Shown piece by piece: positions 6,635-6,937 of a DNA stretch of 6,937 bases. Origin of the DNA: a gamma proteobacterium symbiont of Bathyaustriella thionipta (GTDB taxonomy: Bacteria; Pseudomonadota; Gammaproteobacteria; Chromatiales; Chromatiaceae). Made by a program: the position numbers and the translations under genes. The notes under the pieces were generated by a model, which was not told the origin of the DNA, did not search any database, and saw nothing but the letters and a program-made list of their open reading frames with translations. The stretch covers positions 1 to 6,937 of the forward strand of contig JAHXHF010000091.1 in the NCBI GenBank assembly GCA_025656895.1, in the 5' to 3' direction. The first letter of the stretch is position 1; every line of letters starts with the position of its first letter.

Positions 6635-6871
6635 GCGGCGTAATACCATAAGGTTGTTATTATTGTCCATGTGGGTCTGATTGAGAAAGCTCATGCCCAG
6701 CAGAATGGTGGCCGGACTGTTGCCCTGAAACACAAAGGCGTCCACATTCCTCAGCACAATCTCGCCCACCTGCACCTTTTTCAGTTTGATTCTATAGCCG
6801 TCAGCCACACCGGAAGCCTTGCCGGCCCGCCCCTTTTTGCCAATCAAACGTAAGCGCCAATAAATCAGCAC
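6626..6871 (-). pseudogene. C-terminal remnant of a retropepsin-like (clan AA) aspartic protease
   Basis: The reading frame ends with the C-terminal half typical of the bacterial retropepsin-like protease family usually described as TIGR02281. It shows GKASGVADGYRIKL, then VQVGEIVLRNVDAFV, GNSPATILLGMSFLN and a basic LRRKF terminus, about 70 residues in all. Intact members are exported or membrane-anchored and carry the catalytic D-T/S-G-A motif roughly 30 residues before the ASG segment. Here the frame is closed by TAA TAG just before 6871, and none of the three minus-strand frames up to 6937 shows the catalytic motif or the flanking ARRLG-like segment. The only start available, GTG 6871, would make an 81-residue product without an active-site aspartate, so a working protease is very unlikely. 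It converges on folE2 with a 39-base gap. An unusual short homologue, or an upstream frameshift beyond the edge, is possible but less likely. Confidence 0.75.
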
Positions 6872-6902
6872 CTATTATTTCACCTGTACATCGGTAACAC
6901 TT

Positions 6903-6925
6903 TCTCCTGAGTATTTCACAGGAGA
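6903..6925 (+). promoter_or_regulatory. Perfect 7-bp stem-loop enclosing a Shine-Dalgarno
   Basis: TCTCCTG (6903-6909) and CAGGAGA (6919-6925) are perfect reverse complements separated by a 9-base loop. The 3' arm contains AGGAG, six bases before the ATG at 6931. In an RNA read rightward the stem would hide the ribosome binding site of the gene beginning there, so it could control translation. TATTAT at 6873-6878 is a possible -10 for such a transcript, but no -35 supports it. Confidence 0.5.
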
Positions 6926-6930
6926 TGATC

Positions 6931-6937
6931 ATGGATA
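6931..6937 (+). CDS. Start of an unidentified gene running off the right edge
   Basis: ATG GAT A at the window end follows AGGAG (6920-6924) at a six-base spacing, a strong initiation context in an otherwise non-coding stretch. An in-frame ATG at 6925 touches the Shine-Dalgarno and is less likely. Only two codons are visible, so the product cannot be named. It lies where the missing 5' half of the leftward protease gene would be expected, so it may belong to whatever replaced that half. Confidence 0.35.

Overview
The window reads as chromosomal DNA of a gammaproteobacterium. ParC, ParE, XseB, IspA and FolE2 all resemble gammaproteobacterial forms (ParE and the ParC N-terminal region follow the E. 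coli proteins closely), and a CNP1-like exported protein is also present. The genus cannot be fixed from the sequence alone; a methylotroph- or sulfur-oxidiser-type gammaproteobacterium is only a guess. Coding density is high, and I see no CRISPR array, tRNA, rRNA or recognisable transposase.

Layout. The left half is read leftward from a strong-looking promoter near 4350-4380. It holds a secreted CNP1-like protein (to 3706), then parE (3699-1816), then parC (1812 to beyond the left edge). The gaps are only 6 and 3 bases, so this looks like one transcription unit making both topoisomerase IV subunits. A 227-base intergenic region separates it from a rightward unit: xseB (exonuclease VII small subunit, GTG start), overlapped by ispA (farnesyl diphosphate synthase). 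A 118-base gap with its own sigma70-type promoter and a good ribosome binding site leads into folE2 (zinc-independent GTP cyclohydrolase I). Convergent to folE2 is the 3' part of a retropepsin-like aspartic protease gene that lacks its catalytic half. At the right edge another rightward gene appears to begin (ATG at 6931), its Shine-Dalgarno lying in a perfect 7-bp stem.

How the genes work together. Topoisomerase IV decatenates daughter chromosomes, XseB works with XseA in single-strand DNA degradation, IspA makes C15 prenyl diphosphate, and FolE2 begins folate/pterin synthesis. These are housekeeping roles with no obvious joint pathway beyond operon linkage.

The main oddities are four. A 60-bp exact direct repeat at the left edge, offset 153 bp, would give ParC an in-frame 51-residue duplication if it is not an assembly artefact. 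The protease gene is decapitated. A ribosome-binding-site hairpin lies at the right edge. There is no dxs between ispA and folE2, where I recall it in relatives. I found no convincing new multi-gene system.
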